NCBI GenBank assembly: GCA_003054695.1
Contig: QAZA01000014.1
Location: 1 to 64,000, forward strand
DNA: 64,000 nucleotides
Direction: 5' to 3'
DNA from: Verrucomicrobia bacterium LW23
Lineage (GTDB): Bacteria; Verrucomicrobiota; Verrucomicrobiia; Methylacidiphilales; UBA1321
Positions 33,489 to 42,700 of this stretch are shown here, piece after piece. Each line of letters starts with the position of its first letter. Positions within the stretch are counted from its first letter, which is position 1. The notes below the pieces were generated by a model. The model was not told the origin of the DNA, made no database searches, and saw nothing but the letters and a program-made list of their open reading frames with translations. Made by a program: the position numbers and the translations under genes.

Positions 33489-34982
33489 TCAGCGGGAGGC
33501 GTAGGGGTCGGCGGCGTCGCGCATGCCGTCGCCCAGGAAGTTGAAGGCGAGCACGGTGACGACGATCATGACGACCGGCATCAGCAGCCACGGGTAGTTC
33601 GCCACGATGTCGAGGTTAAAGCAGTCCTGCAGCATCACGCCCCAGCTTACCACGGGCGGGCGCAGGCCCAGGCCCAGGAAGCTCAGCGCCGTCTCGCCGA
33701 GGATCATGCCCGGCACGCTCATGGTGAGCGACACAATGATGTGGCTGGAGAAGCCCGGCAGCAGGTGCACAAACAGGATGCGCGAGTCGCTGGCGCCCAG
33801 CAGGCGCGCGGCCACGGCGTAGTCTTCGTCGCGGAGCGAGAGGATTTTGCCGCGCACCACGCGGGCCAGGCCGGTCCAGTTAAGAAGGCTCAGCACCACC
33901 GTAATGGCAAAGTAGGTTTGCACCGGCCCCCACGAGGCGGGCATGACGTTGGCCAGCGCCAGCCACAGCGGCAGGTTGGGCAGCGAGTTAATCACCTCGA
34001 TAAAGCGCTGGATAAAGCCATCCACACTGCCGCCCATGTAGCCGGAGATGCCGCCCACAATGGCGCCCAGCACAAAGGTCACGACAATCGACACCAGGCC
34101 GATGGAGAGCGAGATGCGCCCGCCATAGCACAGCCGGCTCCACAAGTCGCGCCCGAAGCCGTCGGCGCCGAGGAGGAAGAACGTGTGCCCGCTTTGCGCG
34201 TGGGCCTTCTCAAAGTCGGCCACACCGAAGAAGCGCGTCTCCATGGGGATAAAGCCCCACATGTGGTAGGGCTCGCCTTTCACAAAAAAGCCGAGAGGCA
34301 CTTTCTCCCCGGTGCGGATGAAGTAGTTTTGCTGGGTAATCGGCTCGATCTTGCGCTCCAGCTTGTCGGTGTAAAAGCCGTCCGCCATGCTGAAGCGGAT
34401 GCTCTGGGGAGGGGCAAAGATCATGTTCACGTCCTTCCACGTGCTGGAGTAAGGCGCGAAGAACTCCGCAAACAGCCCCATGGTGTAGAGCGCCACGAGC
34501 ACGTACAGCGAGATAACCGCCAGCTTGTGCTTGGCAAACCGCCGCTGAATCAGCTCCCACTGCGAGCGCGTGGAGCCCGCGCCTTTCATGTCGCCTTCGT
34601 CGTCCGGGGTAAGCGGTGTCGTCTCGCCCGGTATGGACGCGGCGCCGCCGCCCGGCGCATGCGGGTCGATGCCTGTGTCGTTGGGCATGACCGCGGGGAG
34701 CGGCAGCAGGTCGTGCAGGATCGGTGCCGGCGCCGGGGTCTCCTGGGCGGCCGGGGCGGCGGGGGCCGGGGATGCGTGCCGCTCGGGCCCGGGCGCGGGG
34801 GATACCTGTGCGGGGCGGGCGGATGTCTCTGCGGGTGAGGCAGATGCGCTCGCCTCCCTGGGCGCGATTGGGGACGGCAGCGGATCTGCCGCGAGCGTTT
34901 GCCCGGAAGCGGGGCCTTGCCCGGCGCTGGAGGGACGGCGTGGTGCGGAATCGGCGGGCGGGGGAGTCGTACGGCTGCTCAT
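33489..34982 (-). CDS. Oligopeptide-type ABC transporter permease (OppC class) with long N-terminal extension
   Basis: 497 residues, longer than the usual 280-350. The first about 150 residues are Pro/Ala/Ser-rich and low-complexity, so they are probably a disordered cytoplasmic extension. The OppC core follows: first membrane segment LAVISLYVLVALYTMGLFAE, a large outside loop, then five more segments. The EAA loop, which contacts the ATPase, is LRDEDYAVAARLLGASDSRI. The closing LGDGMRDAADPY is typical of OppC/DppC. Its ATG overlaps the stop of the upstream fusion gene as ATGA (34979-34982), with AAGGAGG six bases upstream, so the two are translationally coupled. Confidence 0.92.
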   Translation of the reverse strand: MSSRTTPPPADSAPRRPSSAGQGPASGQTLAADPLPSPIAPREASASASPAETSARPAQVSPAPGPERHASPAPAAPAAQETPAPAPILHDLLPLPAVMPNDTGIDPHAPGGGAASIPGETTPLTPDDEGDMKGAGSTRSQWELIQRRFAKHKLAVISLYVLVALYTMGLFAEFFAPYSSTWKDVNMIFAPPQSIRFSMADGFYTDKLERKIEPITQQNYFIRTGEKVPLGFFVKGEPYHMWGFIPMETRFFGVADFEKAHAQSGHTFFLLGADGFGRDLWSRLCYGGRISLSIGLVSIVVTFVLGAIVGGISGYMGGSVDGFIQRFIEVINSLPNLPLWLALANVMPASWGPVQTYFAITVVLSLLNWTGLARVVRGKILSLRDEDYAVAARLLGASDSRILFVHLLPGFSSHIIVSLTMSVPGMILGETALSFLGLGLRPPVVSWGVMLQDCFNLDIVANYPWLLMPVVMIVVTVLAFNFLGDGMRDAADPYASR

Positions 34983-37900
34983 TTGCTGCCTCCTTCAAAG
35001 CGAATGCGGGGATCGAGCCAGAGGAGCATCAGGTCGCTCATCAGGGTGCCAAGCACGCTCAGCATGCTAAGGATCATCAGCATGGAGGCGGCCATATTTA
35101 CGTCTTCGGTCTGCAGCGCGTCCAGCAACAGCGGGCCCACCAGCGGCAGGCTCAGGATAATCGCCACCAGCGCGCCGCTGGAAATCAGGCCGGGCAGCAG
35201 CCCGCCGATGTTGGAGATAAACGGGTTAAGCGCCATGCGCACCGGGTATTTAATCAGCAGGGGGAACGGCTTCTTGCCCTTGGCCATGGCGGTGGTGACG
35301 TAGGGCTTGCGCAACTCGTCCAGCAGATTGGCGCGCATCACACGGATAAGGCCCGCCGTGCCGCCCGCCGCGATGACGATGACCGGCACCCATATGTGCT
35401 TGAGCATGTCGATAACCTTGCCGACCGACCAGCCCGGCTGGGTGAGATACTCCGGCGAGAAAAGGCCCGTTACGTTCATGCCCAAATACTTGCCGCTGAA
35501 GTACATAATCAGAATGGCCAGCACAATGTTGGGGATACACATGCCGATAAACGCGATAAACGTCATCACATAATCCCCCACCGTGTACTGCCTGACGGCG
35601 GAGTAAATGCCGACGGACATCGCCACCGCCCAGGTAAACACAATCGTGGCCAGCGAGACGACGATCGTCAGCAGGATGCGGTCGCCAATCGAGTCGTTAA
35701 CCGAGCGCTGCGTGGCCATGGATTTGCCAAGCTCGCCCTGCAGCAGGCCGCGGTCCACGGGGTTAAGCGTGGTGAACCAGAGCAGGCCGCTCCAGCGCAG
35801 GTACTGCTTCCATATCGGGTCGTCGACGAAGAACGCGTCGCGCAGGCGCTCGATGTTCTCCACCGCGTTTTCGTCGCCCATAGTACGGGCTTCCAGGATA
35901 CGCGTCTGGATAAAATCGCCGGGCGGCATCTGGATGATGTAAAACGTGGAGACCGACATGATGGCCAGGGTCGGGATCATGACCAGCAGGCGCCGGCCGA
36001 TGAAGGGGTATTTCACCCCCGCGTACACAATGCCCAGGGCCATAGCGCCCAGCACCATCTGCCAGATCACGCCGCTCCAGCCTTCCGTGCGGGCCTTCAT
36101 CGTTTTGGCGTTGAAGGTGAAGGGTGCGGGCGTGACGGTCATCACTTCCTTTTGAATCTGCTTTTCCGCTTCGGGCGTGTCGTTCGTTTTCTCAAAGTAA
36201 AACGTCTCGATACCCGCCGTAGAGGGCGTCGCAAAGTTGTAGCCGCTGATGGCGTTGCGCGGCACGTTGCGGAAGCCGTTCTTCACCACCACCAGCTGCG
36301 GCGAGGGCGTAGCCACGCTGATGGACCATACGTTCTCGGCGGCGATGTCGAAGATCTGGTTAAAGAGGCGCACCTGCTCGGCGCGGTCGGCCGTCTTCAG
36401 CACCTGCTCGTAAAGAGTGTGGCCCTTGTAGACATCGCTGTCCTTGGGCGGCGCCAGCTCGGGGCGTGCGGTGGGATCGCCATAGTAGCCGCCGCGGCTG
36501 TACCAGTTGCCGTGCGCGGGGGCCCAGTGCGCCTCGGAGTTACTTGCGACAAAACTGCGCGGCTCGACGATCGGGTTGAACTCGCCCTCGCCGATCCACA
36601 CCGTAAAGTCGTGCTTGAAGGTGTTTTTCTCCACGGAGAACAGCTGGCGCGCCCGGTTGCGCTGTACGGCACGCACGCCCACTTTGGCCCAGTCGTCGGT
36701 GATAAACTGCACGGGGCCTTCGCCCGCAAAGTCGGTCATGTCGATGGAAAACTGCATGCGTGTGCCGTCCGCAAAGCAGCGCATGCCGTCGCTGTCGCGC
36801 TGGGTCAGGCCTAGTTCGTCCAGCATCTTGTTGGCGCGGGCGGGATCGTAATCCGTGTAGCTTTTGGCCAGCTTCTCGTTGTGGAACTCCGAGTCCTTGC
36901 CGGGGGCGATCTGCGAGGGCTCGCCCATGCCGTTGTAGATGGCCTTGATGATCTCCGGCCGGTTGATCGCCAGCGACAGCGCCTGACGGAACCGCTTGTC
37001 GGAGAGCAACTTCTTCTTGTTGCCACTGGCCGGATCCTCCGGCAGCACGGCGCGGTTGATGTTGGGATAGAGCGCCCAGTTGGAGCGCGCGGCGGGGAAC
37101 CAGTGGTACACCTCGTACCCGTTCTTCTTCCGGTTATCCATCAGCATTGTGTAGCTCTCAAAGCCGATAAAGCGCTCCTGCAACGTCAGGTCGCCCGCCG
37201 CCGCGGAGAGGGGGATGAGCTTGGGATTCTTGACGTCGAACAGAATGCGGTCCACGTACGGCAACTGATTGCCCTTTGTATCCACCACAAAATAGTAGGG
37301 GTTGCGCACCACGGACTCCGGCGGGCTGCTGCGGAAGGTGCGGTACACCCACGGCCACAGCCGCGGGTGCTCCGGATTGCGCGCATCCTTTTTGGCGAAG
37401 TAGAGGCCGCGCGCTGTCAGGCTGCCTTCCGCCTTCATCGTGGCGGCGATGAGCTCCTTGTTGCCCTTGGTGGGGTGATACTGCGCCAGGTAGTGGCGGG
37501 GCGTCAAAAAGCCCTGCGCGTAGTTGGCCGTCAGCGTCTCCAGAAACGTGCCGTAGGGGCCGGGGAAGGTGAACTTGATGGTGTAGTCATCCACCTTGGT
37601 AATGTTGCCCAGCTTGCCCTCCACCGTCAGCCACTTGGGCTGGCCTTTGCTCAGCGGGCGCTCCTCGTCCCACCAGTACATAATGTCGTCGGCCGTAAAG
37701 GGATGGCCGTCGCTCCAGCGCACGCCTTTGCGCAGGTAAATCGTCCATTCGCTCTTGTCCGCATTGGTGCTCCAGCCCCTGGCCAGATGCGGGCGGATGG
37801 GGTAGCCGAGCGGCGACCACCGCACCAGGCCGCAGCCGGAGAGACGCGGCGAGAGCGTGCCGCCAATATCGCCGGCCGAGTTGGTGACGCGGATCCACGT

Positions 37901-38275
37901 GCCGCCGTAGGTGCCGATGCCTTCGCAGCCTTCCATCACCAGCGGCTCCGGGCCGGTGCGCTCCGCCACGGGGGGGAGTTTGCCTTCCTTCACCAGCTCG
38001 CTCAGCAGGGGGGATTCGCCCTTGGGATACCACGGCGCCGCGGGGCCCTGGGCGTAGTCCACATCCCGCTGCAGCACGGGCATGTTGTTACGGTCGATCG
38101 TGGTGTCGCGCAGCTTGAGCTCCGCCGCCAGCTGCGCTGCGTCAATGGGCAGTGGCTCCGTGCGGAGTGAGGGGCTGAACCACATCCCCAGGGCCACCAG
38201 GCCCAAAACCAATGCGGTTGCGATGAGCGCCAGGCGGCCGAGGAAGCGCAGGAGAGGAAGGACAAATGCAGGCAT
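34979..38275 (-). CDS. Fused solute-binding protein and ABC permease (SBP_bac_5 plus OppB class)
   Basis: 1098 residues from the ATG at 38275 (MPAFVLPLLRF). An N-terminal membrane helix (about 3-34) anchors a family-5 binding domain, about 60-700. Hallmarks are WTIYLRKGVRWSDGHPFTADDI, LTLQERFIGFE and RQALSLAINRPEIIKAIYNG. A second helix near 736-755 leads into a complete OppB-type permease: FIGRRLLVMIPTLAIMSVST, a periplasmic loop, ISDRIL-like helices and the EAA loop region near 968-1000 (RANLLDELRKPYVTTAMAKG). The usual free binding protein is thus covalently tied to the channel, at one copy per permease. No frameshift or internal start is needed to read it. The ligand is probably a peptide or oligosaccharide. 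Confidence 0.93.
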   Translation of the reverse strand: MPAFVLPLLRFLGRLALIATALVLGLVALGMWFSPSLRTEPLPIDAAQLAAELKLRDTTIDRNNMPVLQRDVDYAQGPAAPWYPKGESPLLSELVKEGKLPPVAERTGPEPLVMEGCEGIGTYGGTWIRVTNSAGDIGGTLSPRLSGCGLVRWSPLGYPIRPHLARGWSTNADKSEWTIYLRKGVRWSDGHPFTADDIMYWWDEERPLSKGQPKWLTVEGKLGNITKVDDYTIKFTFPGPYGTFLETLTANYAQGFLTPRHYLAQYHPTKGNKELIAATMKAEGSLTARGLYFAKKDARNPEHPRLWPWVYRTFRSSPPESVVRNPYYFVVDTKGNQLPYVDRILFDVKNPKLIPLSAAAGDLTLQERFIGFESYTMLMDNRKKNGYEVYHWFPAARSNWALYPNINRAVLPEDPASGNKKKLLSDKRFRQALSLAINRPEIIKAIYNGMGEPSQIAPGKDSEFHNEKLAKSYTDYDPARANKMLDELGLTQRDSDGMRCFADGTRMQFSIDMTDFAGEGPVQFITDDWAKVGVRAVQRNRARQLFSVEKNTFKHDFTVWIGEGEFNPIVEPRSFVASNSEAHWAPAHGNWYSRGGYYGDPTARPELAPPKDSDVYKGHTLYEQVLKTADRAEQVRLFNQIFDIAAENVWSISVATPSPQLVVVKNGFRNVPRNAISGYNFATPSTAGIETFYFEKTNDTPEAEKQIQKEVMTVTPAPFTFNAKTMKARTEGWSGVIWQMVLGAMALGIVYAGVKYPFIGRRLLVMIPTLAIMSVSTFYIIQMPPGDFIQTRILEARTMGDENAVENIERLRDAFFVDDPIWKQYLRWSGLLWFTTLNPVDRGLLQGELGKSMATQRSVNDSIGDRILLTIVVSLATIVFTWAVAMSVGIYSAVRQYTVGDYVMTFIAFIGMCIPNIVLAILIMYFSGKYLGMNVTGLFSPEYLTQPGWSVGKVIDMLKHIWVPVIVIAAGGTAGLIRVMRANLLDELRKPYVTTAMAKGKKPFPLLIKYPVRMALNPFISNIGGLLPGLISSGALVAIILSLPLVGPLLLDALQTEDVNMAASMLMILSMLSVLGTLMSDLMLLWLDPRIRFEGGSK

Positions 38276-38672
38276 GAAGGGGAGGGGAATCCGGTGCGGT
38301 GCGGCGCGAGGGTCGGCTGCGGCGATGGAGGTTGATGGGCGGGGTGGCAAGCGGTCGATAAATCGCTGTAAGGAGAGGTAGGGGAAACGGAAGGGACGGA
38401 GCGAGCGAGGTTACGTCAGGAAGTGGCGGGAGAGCGGGCGGGCGCGAGGCGCGCCGAGGATGATGCAAAGGTTTGAATTCAGCTAAGCGGAAATTGTCGT
38501 AACGTCAATTTCATTTACTGGAGATAGGTTTGATTGCTCCATTTTGCCTCTGAGGTTTCCGCTCCGTCGCACACCTGCCGTATCTACGGAGATTTTGCAG
38601 GTGAAATGCGATAAGGGCAACAGCTTTGAATTTCTTTTCGTGGTCAAACTGTAGAATGATCCTCCGCCCCTC
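38276..38672. other. Intergenic region of 397 bases, promoter region of the ABC operon
   Basis: There is a GC-rich leader next to the fusion gene and an AT-rich half at 38470-38660. The only element I can support is a weak promoter at 38480-38508. No gene is seen. Confidence 0.5.
38480..38508 (-). promoter_or_regulatory. Candidate promoter of the ABC importer operon
   Basis: On the minus strand, TTGACG (38503-38508) is followed after 17 bases by TAGCTG (38480-38485). It predicts a leader of about 200 bases before the ATG at 38275. The -10 box is poor. Confidence 0.3.
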
Positions 38673-39326
38673 TCACGAGCCCGGCCGGAAAATCTTCGTG
38701 CGCCCCGTCACCGGATCCAGCTGCACCGTCGCGTAGTTGGCCGGCGGCGCGCTCTCTGTCGGCGGGCGGGTGGCCAGGTGAAGCATCACGTGCCAGGTGT
38801 CATCGCCAGGCGCCGTGGCGGCCAGATTGGTGCTGCCGTCGGGGCGGTACTGAAAGTAGTGGTACGGGTACGTCGTCGCGCCGGTGGGGTCGAGCGGCGT
38901 CAGCGGCCCGGAGGCAGTCTGCGTTCCCGTCAGCAGAGAGGCAAAGCGCTCGGTGGTGGCCATGCGCACGCGCTTCTCCAGCCAGGCCAGCTGGCGGATC
39001 TGCGTCGGCCCGCTGTCATCGATGCGAAACAGACCGACCGCGATGGTGGTGCCGGGTGTTCCCTTGGGCGCGGGCACCGTGTAAAAGCGCACCTCCACGG
39101 GACGGTTGGAGCTCAGCGCCGTTTGCCGCGCCAGGCTGAGGGTGTCGGCCACAGTGGTTGCGGAGACGCCAAGCTCCACGCCCGCCGAGACGCCGATGAA
39201 GGCGGGCGCCGCCAGCACGGTGACGACTGCGATGACAGCAATGACGGAGATCAGCTCGATAAGCGAGAACCCGCCCCGGGCACGGGTGGCCCGGCATCGG
39301 GACGGGGAGGAGAGAATGGCGCTCAT
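38673..39326 (-). CDS. Stand-alone GspH-like pseudopilin, paralogue of cassette protein D
   Basis: 217 residues from the ATG at 39326. The prepilin signal is RARGGFSLIELISVIAVIAV, with Gly at -1, Phe at +1 and Glu at +5. DTLSLARQTALSSNRPVEVRFYTV aligns with the same block in the cassette-D protein, as do YRPDGSTNL and PPANYATVQLDPVTGRTKIFRP. The first half of the mature part is otherwise different. It has no B, C or A partner beside it; the neighbours are an ABC operon and a large exported protein. It may feed into the same structure as the cassette or serve another copy elsewhere. Confidence 0.85.
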   Translation of the reverse strand: MSAILSSPSRCRATRARGGFSLIELISVIAVIAVVTVLAAPAFIGVSAGVELGVSATTVADTLSLARQTALSSNRPVEVRFYTVPAPKGTPGTTIAVGLFRIDDSGPTQIRQLAWLEKRVRMATTERFASLLTGTQTASGPLTPLDPTGATTYPYHYFQYRPDGSTNLAATAPGDDTWHVMLHLATRPPTESAPPANYATVQLDPVTGRTKIFRPGS

Positions 39327-39744
39327 GGCCGGGGGAGAGGAGAGAGAGGGGATTGCGGAGCGGGGGCGAGCGGCGGGCGGGGTGTAACCGCGGCGGTTGA
39401 TCCGCATGACAATGATGCTTAAATTGCCGCGCTGGAGCAAAGCATTCCTTTGCGCGAGCAGGTTTAATCGTAAACAAGGGGATCTTCCGAGTCTTTCCGC
39501 AGGGTAACAGATTATGCGCTTGCATCGCGATCGCGGTTATTATTATGATTGATATGATAGGCATGCATGCGATTTTGCCTCTGCACAGACGCTCCAGCTG
39601 TATGCATCCTGTATAGTGTTAATTGGCATTGCGACTGCCTCCCCGTCCGCTACAACAGATTGTGCCGCAACGTATCACCCGATTCCCCCGCACGCATCCG
39701 CTCCCGATAGCAGCTCCTCGCACCTCCGCACCTCCGCAACGCCT
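39327..39744. other. Intergenic region of 418 bases with palindromes
   Basis: There is an AT-rich centre (39480-39620). CGCGATCGCG (39526-39535) and GCATGCATGC (39561-39570) are perfect palindromes with centres 35 bases apart, possible operators between two divergent genes. TATAGT (39612-39617) resembles a -10 box but has no partner -35 box. No gene is seen. Confidence 0.45.
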
Positions 39745-42700
39745 ATGAAATCCTCCATCCATCGCCTCCGCACGACGCTGGCCCTGGCCTGCACCCTCGG
39801 CCTCTCCGTCGCCGCCGCCGCGCCCGTCAGCCATGCGGCGCCGCCGGCGCCGGCCCAGGCCAAAGCCGACGCAAAGTCGGGGTCCGCGGCCGCTCCGTCC
39901 TCCGCGCTGTTTGTCACGCACATTACGAAGGACGACCTGGACCCGGAGACCTACACCCACTGGGTGGACGGCAAGGAGGAGCCCCGCCCTAATGGCCTGA
40001 CGGACAAGGAGATGCGTGCCTTTATGCCGGATAACCTCGTCTACACCTCCAACTCGCAGACCAGCCACGGCAACTACGCGTTCGGCGATTCCAAAAACCC
40101 CGGCCCGCGCCACCTGCGCATCGGCTTTCACAATCCGGTGGCGGTCGGTACCGTCATCGTCAACGGCACGGGCACGGTCAGCGCGCTGAAGAAGGACGCG
40201 AAGTATCCCGGCGACCTGGGGAATGACTCGCAGTGGATCCCCGCCCAGCGCCTGGAGGACGGCGCCGTCAGCAGCCAGGGCGCCAATGGCCTGGCCGTGT
40301 GGGTGCTGCCCCCCGGCACGGAGACGACCGCGCTGCGCCTGACGCACGTGGCCGAAGCGAAGGACCGTAAGTACAATGGCAACTTTGGGGGCATGTGCAT
40401 ACTGAAGGAGCGCCTGGCCAACATCGCGCCGCAGGCCATGCCCATCGCCATGTCCAACAACCAGCACGCCGCCCGGCTTATTAACGAGAAGTCGGACGGC
40501 TGGGGGTCCTGGGAAAACGCCTCCGTGGAAGGCGCGCCCGCCCGCGGACAGACCGTTGCCGAGGCCCCGGAATGGATGATGCTGGTTTGGCCTAAAGCCG
40601 TCAGCATCAACGGCTTTGCGTTTACCTTTACCGGCTTTGGCACGGCCGAGGTGCAAACCTACGCGGGCCCGGACTCCACCCACCCGCGCGACGCCGCCGA
40701 CTCCGCCTGGAAGACGGTGGGGACCGCCGACAAGCTGGAGAGCCAGTATCCGCGCCAGTTGGGCCTGGAGTTCTTTGACTTTGGCAAGGCGGTAAGCACC
40801 CGCGCCGTGCGCCTTCGCATCACCGCTACTAACGACAGCAATCACCCGCACATGAAGTCCCGCCCGGCCGGCGGCAAGCGCGTGTGGCTGGGCGAGTGGA
40901 TGGTGCTGAGCGATCTGAAGGCCGCGCCCGTCGCCACCCTGGCCGGTATTTCCGCCCCCGCCCGGCCAAAGAAGGCCGAGGCGCCCCCCATTGGCATCCC
41001 CATCACACTGCCCGAGGACGGCTTTGTGACGCTGGTTATTGAAGACAGCACCGGCAAGCGCGTGCGCAATCTCGTCTCGGAGACACCCTTTCCCAAAGGC
41101 AAAAGCGTGGTGGAGTGGGATGGCACCGACGACCTCGGCCGCGACCTGGATGCCGCCAAACACGGCCTCTACCGCATCCCCGCGCAGGTGGTCGCGCCCG
41201 GCAGCTACAAGGTGCGCGGCATCTGGCGCAAGGCGATTGACCCGCGCTATGAGTTCTCCGTCTACGTCACCGGTAACCCGCCGTGGAACACGCCGGACCA
41301 CACCGGCGCGTGGCTCGCCAACCACTCGGCACCCCAGGCCGCCGCGTTCGTCCCCGCCGCCAAGTCGCCCACGGGCGAGCCGGTGGTTTTCCTGGGCGCC
41401 TACGTTACGGAGGGGCCGGACGGCTTTATCTGGGTGGATATGAACGGCAAGAAGGTTGCAGGCAAAAAGTGGATCGGCGGCAACTGGACCGCCGCCCCGT
41501 TCATCGCCGCCGATAACGGCCCGCAGGCCATTGCCGACCATTGCGTGTACGTCGCCAGCACGTGGAAGGAAAAGGTCAAAAAGGGCAGCAAGGACGTGCC
41601 CGTTGGCGAGCTGCGGATCACCGCCCAGGCGCTCAACCCCAACAAGCTGGCCGAGGGGACACAGCGCCTTGTCGATACCCCGATCTATCGCGGCCCCATC
41701 CCCGACATCAAAGGCGAAGGTGTTGCGGCGGAAGAAGATGCGGACCCCGACCACGACGTGGTGGCCGCCAACGCCAGGCCCGATCCCACAAAAATCAGCG
41801 GCCTGGCCGTGCACAACGGCCTCATCGCGGTCAGCTTTGTGGGCCAGGATGGCGTGGCGCTGCTCAACGCCCGTGACGGCGGCAAGCAGGTGGGCCAGAT
41901 CACCATCAAGGCACCCACCGGCGTGGCGTTTGACGGCAAGGGCCGTCTGCTCGTGCTGAGCGGAAACCGGCTGGTCCGGTACGAGCCGGTAGGTAGCGAT
42001 CCGGGCAAAATCCCCGCCCCGGCCACCGTCATCGCGGCCGGGCTGGAGGAGCCGATCGCGCTTACCATCGACGCTGCCACCGGCAATATCTATATCAGTG
42101 ATCGCGGCCAGAGCCACCAGGTCAAAGCATTCTCGGCGGACGGCAAGCCGTTCCGCACCATCGGCACCGCCGGTGCGCCCAAGGCCGGGCCGTACGATCG
42201 CAACCACATGAACAACCCCTACGGCATTGCCGTGGATGGTACCGGCCGCCTCTGGGTGACGGAGTGCGACTTCCTGCCCAAGCGCATTAGTGTGTGGACC
42301 GCCTCCACCGGCACGCTGGAGAAGGCGTTTTACGGCCCCGCCAAGTACGGCGGCGGCGGCACGCTCGATCCGCAGGACCGCAACCGCTACTACTACGCCG
42401 ACGAAGGCAAGGGCGCCATTGCCTTTAAGCTGGACTGGGAGAACGGCACCTACGAGCCCGAGGCCATCTACATCCGCCGCACGCCGGAGACGATGAAGAT
42501 GCCGTTCCGCTCCGCCGCCGCCGAGACTCCGCTGTACCACAACGGCCGCCGCTACTTCACCAACTGCTACAACGACAACCCCACCGGCGGCAGCGGCACC
42601 ACCGTACTGTATCTGGAAGGCAAGGACGGCGTGGCCCGCCCCGTCATCATCGCCGGCAAAGCCGCAAACTGGGACCTGCTGAAAACCGACGAGATGAAGC

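Noticed and set aside
34724-36814. Plus-strand open frame of 696 codons opposite the fused transporter
   Set aside because: It is His/Arg/Gln-rich and without a domain, while the minus strand encodes a coherent permease and binding protein.
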